From positions 4,490,501 to 4,554,500 of the forward strand of contig NZ_JAHREN010000001.1 of the NCBI RefSeq assembly GCF_019084075.1: a stretch of 64,000 nt of DNA. The letters are read 5' to 3'. This DNA is from Siccirubricoccus sp. G192 (lineage in GTDB: Bacteria; Pseudomonadota; Alphaproteobacteria; Acetobacterales; Acetobacteraceae). This document shows, piece by piece, positions 59,416 to 64,000 of this stretch. Below the pieces are notes generated by a model. It worked only from the letters and a program-made list of their open reading frames with translations. It did no database searches and was not told the origin of the DNA. The position numbers were made by a program, and so were the translations under genes. Position 1 is the stretch's first letter. Every line of letters begins with the position of its first letter.

Positions 59416-61389
59416 CTACCGCCCCCGCGCCTCCGCCAGATGGTCGAACCGCCTGACATAGCTCCCCAACCCCAGGCTCTGCGACCGCAGCTCTATGATC
59501 AGGTCCTGCAATTCCGCCGCCGGCACCAGCGCCTGCACCTCGTCCCAGCCCTCCCAGCCCGGCTTCGCCTCATAGCCCAGGATCTGGCCGCGGCGGGCGC
59601 TCAGCAGGCGCTGCGCATTGGGAGTGTACTCGGCCGGCACGCTGATCGTCACCTGGTCCACCGGCTCCAGCAGCACCGGGTCGGCCTTGGCCAGCCCATC
59701 CTGCATCGCCATGCGCGTCGCGGTGCCGAAGGCCATGTCGGAACTGTCCACGGAATGGAAGCTGCCATCCAGCAGCGTCACCGCGATATCCACCACGGGG
59801 TGGCCGAGCGGCCCCTTCTTCGTCGCCAGCTCCGCCGCCTCGCCCACCGCCGGGATGAAGCGTTTCGGCACGGCGCCGCCCACCACGCGCTCCGCGAAGG
59901 TGAAGCCGGCGCCGCGCGGGCGCGGCTCGATCTCCAGCTTCACATCGGCGAATTGCCCGTGCCCGCCGGTCTGCCGCTTCAGCCGGGAATGCTGGGTCAC
60001 GGCCTGGCGGATGGTCTCGCGATAGGCCACCTGCGGCCGCACCGACTTCACCTTCACGCCGGACGCCGCGGCGAGGCGTTCCAGCGCCGCGCGGAGATGG
60101 ATTTCGCCCTGGCCGGCCACCACGGTCTGGCTGGATTCCGGGTCCATGGTCACGGTCAGCGCCGGGTCCTCCTCGGCCAGGCGTTGCAGCGCGCCGGAGA
60201 GCCGCACCTCGTCCTTGCGATCCTCGATGCTGATGGCCAGCGCATGCACCGGCGGCGGCGGCGCCGGAAAGGCCAGGGCTTCGGCGGCGCCGGGGCAGTC
60301 GCCGGTGGCCAGCCCCTCCATGCGGCCGAGCGCCACCACCTCCCCCGTCTCGGCCTCCGGCACCTTCTGCGCCTCGCCGCCGGGGAAGCGGTGCAGCCCG
60401 CCGATGCGCAGCCCGCCCAGGCTGCCGCCCTCCCGCACCGGGCCGCGCCAGAGCCGGGCGAAGGAAAGCCGCCCGGCATGGCCGGCATGCAGGGTGCGGA
60501 AGACCTGCGCCATGGGCTCGCCCTCGGCCTCGATGCCCAGGCGCATGGCGGTCTCCGCCGGCCAGGGCACGTCGTGCCGCAGCGCCTTCCACAGCCGGCG
60601 CAGCCCATTGCCCTGCTCGGCGGCGCCGAGCAGCACGCTCACCACCGCACCGCTGGCCTCGGCCTGATGCAGCGGGCGGTAGATCTCGGCGGGTTCCGGC
60701 ACGAGGTCTTCCAGCACCTTCTCCATCAGCGCGTCGTCATGGTCGGCCAGCGCCTCCAGCAATTCGCCACGGGCCTCGGCCTCGCGCTCGCGCATCGGCT
60801 CGGGCAGGGCGATCTGCTCGGAAGCCTCGCCGCGGCGGTAGCGATAGGCGCGCTCGCTCGCCACATCGACATAGCCGACCACCGCCTCGCCCTCACGGAT
60901 CGGCACCTGGCGCAGCACCAGCTTCCGCCGGCTCTGCGCCTGCAGCGCGGCCAGGCTGTCGCGGATGCTGCCCGAAAGCCCGTCGATCTTGTTGATCCAG
61001 ACGAGGGCGGGGATGCCCTGGTCCTCCAGCAGGCGGAACAGCGGGCCGAGCGTGGCGGCACGGGCGGGCGCGGCCTCGCAGACCACCACCGCGAGATCCA
61101 CCACCGCAAGCGCGCAGGCGGCGTCATGGGCGGATTCCACGGAGCCCGGGCAATCCAGGATGGCCCAGGGGTCGCCCATCCAGGTGCAATGGCCGAGCCG
61201 GATTTCGGTGCTCATGCCCCGCGCCGGGGCACGGCGGGGCGGCGCGCCGGCGGTCGCCAGCAGCGCGTCGAAGAGGGTGGATTTGCCGCTGCCCTGCGGC
61301 CCCACCAGGGCGATGGCGCGGGGCTTGGCCCCGCCCGGTTCTCTGCCCGCGGAACTGGCCGCCGAATTGGAACCCATGGACTCCGCCAT
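59416..61389 (-). CDS. EF-G-like translation-factor GTPase
   Basis: This 657-aa protein has GTPase motifs AIALVGPQGSGKSTLFDAL (P-loop, about residue 30), WAILDCPGS (G3) and LVWINKID (G4), then an EF-G-type domain II, III (ALTVTMDPESSQTVVAGQGEIHLRAALERL) and IV/V (GGHGQFADVKLEIEPR, VPAEYTPNAQRLLSARRGQIL). It resembles the non-canonical EF-G-like family distinct from housekeeping FusA; the specific role (ribosome recycling or stress translation) is unknown. The ATG at 61389 lies 11 bp after GGGGAGGG; ATG 61377 is an alternative. Confidence 0.8.
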   Translation of the reverse strand: MAESMGSNSAASSAGREPGGAKPRAIALVGPQGSGKSTLFDALLATAGAPPRRAPARGMSTEIRLGHCTWMGDPWAILDCPGSVESAHDAACALAVVDLAVVVCEAAPARAATLGPLFRLLEDQGIPALVWINKIDGLSGSIRDSLAALQAQSRRKLVLRQVPIREGEAVVGYVDVASERAYRYRRGEASEQIALPEPMREREAEARGELLEALADHDDALMEKVLEDLVPEPAEIYRPLHQAEASGAVVSVLLGAAEQGNGLRRLWKALRHDVPWPAETAMRLGIEAEGEPMAQVFRTLHAGHAGRLSFARLWRGPVREGGSLGGLRIGGLHRFPGGEAQKVPEAETGEVVALGRMEGLATGDCPGAAEALAFPAPPPPVHALAISIEDRKDEVRLSGALQRLAEEDPALTVTMDPESSQTVVAGQGEIHLRAALERLAAASGVKVKSVRPQVAYRETIRQAVTQHSRLKRQTGGHGQFADVKLEIEPRPRGAGFTFAERVVGGAVPKRFIPAVGEAAELATKKGPLGHPVVDIAVTLLDGSFHSVDSSDMAFGTATRMAMQDGLAKADPVLLEPVDQVTISVPAEYTPNAQRLLSARRGQILGYEAKPGWEGWDEVQALVPAAELQDLIIELRSQSLGLGSYVRRFDHLAEARGR

Positions 61390-61778
61390 TGGATGCTGCC
61401 CTCCCCTGGGCACGCATCCCGGCCGGCCGAATGGAGCCTTCGCGCCCGCGGGCGCTCCGGTCATCGGACAGGCCTGCCGCGGCCCCCCTGGTTGCGCCGG
61501 CGTCCGGGGCCCGGGATTTGCCCGGGCGACATGCGGCGGCGCCGTACTTGGGCGCGAGCCTAGCCGACATCGGCTTTCAAGGGGGGGCCGGAAACGCCGC
61601 CTCACCAAGCCGTGGTCGCCGCCGGCAGGGCGCGCAGGGGGCGCTACAACAACCTGGGGGCGAGTTTCTTAATCATGCCGCGCGTAATACGCATTGCTGG
61701 GCTGTGGATGTCACGCTTGCAACCTGATGCGGCGCAGCAATATGCTGCGTTGCAACATCGCAGAAAGCGAGTTTCGAC
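61390..61778. promoter_or_regulatory. Divergent intergenic region with nested repeats upstream of the small membrane gene
   Basis: The gap contains no gene I can support. Between 61670 and 61778 it becomes lower in GC and holds GCGTAATACGC (palindrome, about 61682), and hairpin CGCAGCA-ata-TGCTGCG (61733-61749) flanked on both sides by TTGCAAC (61717-61723 and 61750-61756). These symmetric repeats look like protein-binding sites for the gene starting at 61779. Confidence 0.5.
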
Positions 61779-62000
61779 GTGACCATCGGACCCCAACTTC
61801 TTGACCGGTCCCAGTTCCATCTGCTGCCGGTGCTGGGCCTCACAGCCCTTGTTATTCTCGCCCTGGGCCTGACCCTGCCCTCCCCGATCGCCTTCAGCCT
61901 CGGTGTGGCCCTTGCCATCACCGCCGGTATCACGGTGGCGGGGCGGCGGCGGCATGGCGGGTCGGACCTGCCGGCCCTGCCCTTCGCCCACGAGGGCTGA
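61779..62000 (+). CDS. Small two-helix membrane protein of unknown function
   Basis: The 73-aa product has two hydrophobic segments (FHLLPVLGLTALVILALGLTL and IAFSLGVALAITAGITVA) and a charged C-terminus (GRRRHGG...). It starts at GTG 61779. No family is recognised. Its upstream region has symmetric repeats, and CCCGCA-cccc-TGCGGG at 62001-62016 follows its stop as a possible terminator. Confidence 0.5.
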   Translation: MTIGPQLLDRSQFHLLPVLGLTALVILALGLTLPSPIAFSLGVALAITAGITVAGRRRHGGSDLPALPFAHEG

Positions 62001-62016
62001 CCCGCACCCCTGCGGG
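62001..62016 (+). terminator. Short hairpin right after the small membrane gene
   Basis: CCCGCA at 62001-62006 pairs with TGCGGG at 62011-62016 around CCCC, directly after the TGA. A second, perfect 10-bp hairpin lies 17 bases on. Confidence 0.45.
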
Positions 62017-62033
62017 AAAGGGTGTCCGCCCGC

Positions 62034-62062
62034 GGTCCGATCCGGTAACGAGGGATCGGACC
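62034..62062. promoter_or_regulatory. Perfect 10-bp inverted repeat just before the SDR gene
   Basis: GGTCCGATCC at 62034-62043 pairs with GGATCGGACC at 62053-62062 with a nine-base loop, ending 16 bases before the ATG at 62079, so just upstream of the GGGAGGG ribosome-binding site. It could be a terminator, an operator or a leader hairpin that affects translation of the SDR. Confidence 0.5.
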
Positions 62063-62078
62063 AGCGGGAGGGCACCAG

Positions 62079-62864
62079 ATGAGCGAGGTCAGGGCCGGCA
62101 ATCTCGGCGAATATGACCTGAAGGGCCGTGTTGCCGTCATCACCGGCGGCAGCAGCGGCATCGGCGCCGCCACCGCCCGGCGCCTGGCCGCCGCCGGCGC
62201 CAGCGTGGCGGTCGGCTACAACCAGGGGGCCGAACGCGCCGCCGCCCTGGCCGCGAGCCTGCCCACGAGCCAGCCCGGCCAGTCCCATCTCGCGCTCCGC
62301 ACCCCCATGGAGGACAGCGCCGCGCTGCGCGCCGCCGCGGCGGAGGTGGAGGCGCGGTTCGGCCGCTGCGACCTGCTGGTGAACTCCGCCGCCACCACCC
62401 GCGCCGTGCCGCATGCGGATCTGGAGGCGCTGGACGACGCGCTGATCGACCGCGTGCTCGTCACCAATATCCGTGGCCCCTTCGCTACCATCCGCGCCTT
62501 CGCACCCCTGCTGAAGCGGGGCGGCGATGCGGTGATCGTCAATATCTCCTCGCTGGCGGCCATCACCGGCACCGGCAGCAGCATCATCTATGGCGCCTCC
62601 AAGGCGGCGCTCGACACCATGGGGATGTCGCTGGCGCGGGTGCTAGGGCCGGAGATCCGGGTGCTCTCGATCTCGCCCTCGGCCGTCGCGACGGATTTTG
62701 TGCCGGGCCGCTCCCGCGCGGCGGTGGAGCGGCAGGCCGCGGCCTCGCCGCTCGCCACCGTGACGGAGGCGGATGACGTGGCGCTGGCCATCATGGGGGC
62801 GGTGACGCATCTCCGCCTCACCACCGGCAGCGTCATCCTGGTGGATGGCGGCAAGCACCTGTAG
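62079..62864 (+). CDS. Short-chain dehydrogenase/reductase
   Basis: This 261-aa cytoplasmic enzyme has VAVITGGSSGIGAATARRLAAAGASVAV (NADP-type Rossmann loop), NSAATTR in the NNAG position, IVNISSLAAITG with the catalytic Ser, and YGASKAALDTMGMSL (Tyr/Lys). The tail TTGSVILVDGGKHL is typical of FabG-like SDRs. The NSAA in place of NNAG is a common variant. ATG 62079 follows GGGAGGGCACCAG. Substrate unknown. Confidence 0.86.
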   Translation: MSEVRAGNLGEYDLKGRVAVITGGSSGIGAATARRLAAAGASVAVGYNQGAERAAALAASLPTSQPGQSHLALRTPMEDSAALRAAAAEVEARFGRCDLLVNSAATTRAVPHADLEALDDALIDRVLVTNIRGPFATIRAFAPLLKRGGDAVIVNISSLAAITGTGSSIIYGASKAALDTMGMSLARVLGPEIRVLSISPSAVATDFVPGRSRAAVERQAAASPLATVTEADDVALAIMGAVTHLRLTTGSVILVDGGKHL

Positions 62865-62875
62865 GCCCGGCGTCG

Positions 62876-64000
62876 TCAGGCCGTGCCGGAGCCGCCCCGC
62901 GCCGCCGCGGGCCGCCTGTGGCGGCGCCTTGCCGGCCGCCCTTCAGCCCGCAGCGCCACGCCCTTGAGGGATTCCGCCAGCACCAGATAGGCCAGGACCA
63001 GGGCGCCGATGGCACCGAGCAGGGCAGCCGGGAGCGGTGCGAAGCCCAGGGCCGGGCCGAGCGGCCCCAGCGCCAGGCCGAGCGCCAGGGCCAGGGCACC
63101 GAGCGAGGTCGCCACCAGCACGGGATGCGGCGGCGCCCTGCGCCAGACCGGGCCGGCACTGCGGATCAGGAAGATCACCAGGATCTGCGTCGCCATGCTC
63201 TCCACGAACCAGGCGGTGCGGAACTGCTCCGGCGTGGCGCCGAAACCCCAGGGGGGGAGCCGCCAGCAGCAGGCCGAAGATCGCCAGGTCGAAGAGCGAG
63301 GAGAGCGGCCCCATCACCAGGGTGAAGCGCAGCACCGCCGCCATGTCCCAGCCATGCGGCCGGGCCAGGTCGGCCGGGTCCACCGCGTCGAAGGGGATGC
63401 CGATTTCCGACAGGTCGTAGAGGAGGTTGTTCAGCAGGATCTGCGCCGGCAGCAGCGGCAGGAAGGGCAGTGCCAGCGACGCCACCGCCATGGACAGCAT
63501 GTTCCCGAAATTCGAGGAGGTGCCCATGCGGACGTATTTCATGACATTGGTATAGGTCCGTCGCCCCTCCACCACTCCGTCCGCCAGCACGCCGAGATCG
63601 GGCGCCAATAGGATCAGGTCGGCGGCGGCGCGCGCCACCTCGGTCGCGCCCTCCACCGAGATTCCGGCATCGGCGGCATGGATGGCGGGGGCGTCGTTGA
63701 TGCCGTCGCCGATGAAGCCGACGGTGTGGCCACGCGCCTTCAGGGCGAGGATGACCCGCCGCTTCTGGTCCGGCGAGAGCCGGGCGAAAAGGTCCACCCT
63801 CCCCACCCTCGCGGCCAGCGCCGGGGCGTCGAGCCGGGCCACCTCCTCCCCGGTCAGCAGCCCGCGCGCCGGCAGGCCGAGCGTCTGCACCAGGTGCAGC
63901 ACCACCGGCGCGGCATCGCCGGAGACCACCTTCACCCGCACCCCGGCCGCAGCCAGCCGCGCCACCGCGGCGCCGGCCGACTGCTTCGGCGGGTCGAGGA
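62876..64000 (-). pseudogene. Magnesium-translocating P-type ATPase (MgtA/B-like), 5' part outside window, frameshift near 63251
   Basis: The piece covers the C-terminal third of a P3B-type ATPase. It has the P-domain stretch VKVVSGDAAPVV, the hinge motif FIGDGINDAPAIHAADAGISVEGATEVARAAADLILL (in part) and membrane helices MGTSSNFGNMLSMAVASLALPFLPLLPAQILLNNLLYDLSEIGIPFD. At a G7 run near 63251 the frame shifts to FVESMATQILVIFLIRSAGPVWR and further helices ending at 62876. Apart from that it is intact. It would import Mg2+. The gene begins beyond base 64000, so its start cannot be seen. Confidence 0.8.

Overview
The window is very GC-rich (about 70 percent by eye) and reads like the chromosome of an alphaproteobacterium of the Acetobacteraceae, Roseomonas-like. 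This is an inference from several traits: repeated Bug/TctC solute receptors, HWE-type histidine kinases, a KGG stress protein, the gene order aroQ-accB-accC-aat, and many short secreted proteins. No rRNA, tRNA or CRISPR array was recognised.

Layout. 0-7.6 kb: a CPA1 antiporter fragment, then a cluster arranged like the Xanthomonas rpf locus, with an rpfF-type DSF synthase gene convergent to genes for an RpfC-type hybrid kinase and an RpfG-type receiver protein, followed by an HWE kinase. The receiver protein ends in a PAS domain instead of HD-GYP. 8-17.4 kb: solute receptors, DoxX, a FUSC-type exporter, a quinone oxidoreductase/SDR/DMT operon and a LivJ-like receptor. 17.7-24.2 kb: an LLM monooxygenase, an AfuAB-like ABC system without ATPase, a sulfite dehydrogenase pair and an orphan RTX-like module. 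24.2-34.2 kb: an acyl-CoA region with enoyl-CoA hydratase, HMG-CoA-lyase-like protein, divergent CoA-ligase subunits, Bug receptor, RraA, TrmO, CaiB, MaoC-type hydratase and an aminomutase-like enzyme. 34.4-38.9 kb: a second HWE kinase and thiSG. 39-45 kb: housekeeping genes aroQ-accB-accC-aat, a methyltransferase, serA and a CBS-BON protein. 45-49.7 kb: an amino-acid receptor, a lower-GC pocket, pdxY and a flavoprotein. 49.7-58.4 kb: a catabolic region (two Bug receptors, hydrolase, TauD-type dioxygenase, CaiB, two amidohydrolases) interrupted by a complete ISAs1-family element with an 8-bp flanking duplication. 58.4-64 kb: a Pro/Tyr-rich secreted protein, KGG protein, EF-G-like GTPase, an SDR and the 3' part of a Mg2+ P-type ATPase.

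Functional picture. The genes suggest an oligotrophic heterotroph with many periplasmic receptors and CoA-dependent acid catabolism, plus cell-cell or environmental sensing through the rpf-like cluster.

Caution. At least ten conserved genes are broken by single-base shifts, most at runs of six to eight G or C. This looks more like residual sequencing error than mass pseudogenisation, so each pseudogene call marks the reading frame as read and not proven loss of function. The most unusual signals are the rpf-like locus with PAS output, a short GCGTGAATC-type hairpin element found just after the stop codons of three unrelated genes (once as a 57-bp triplication), and the HMG-CoA-lyase-like locus that lacks the usual active-site cysteine loop.
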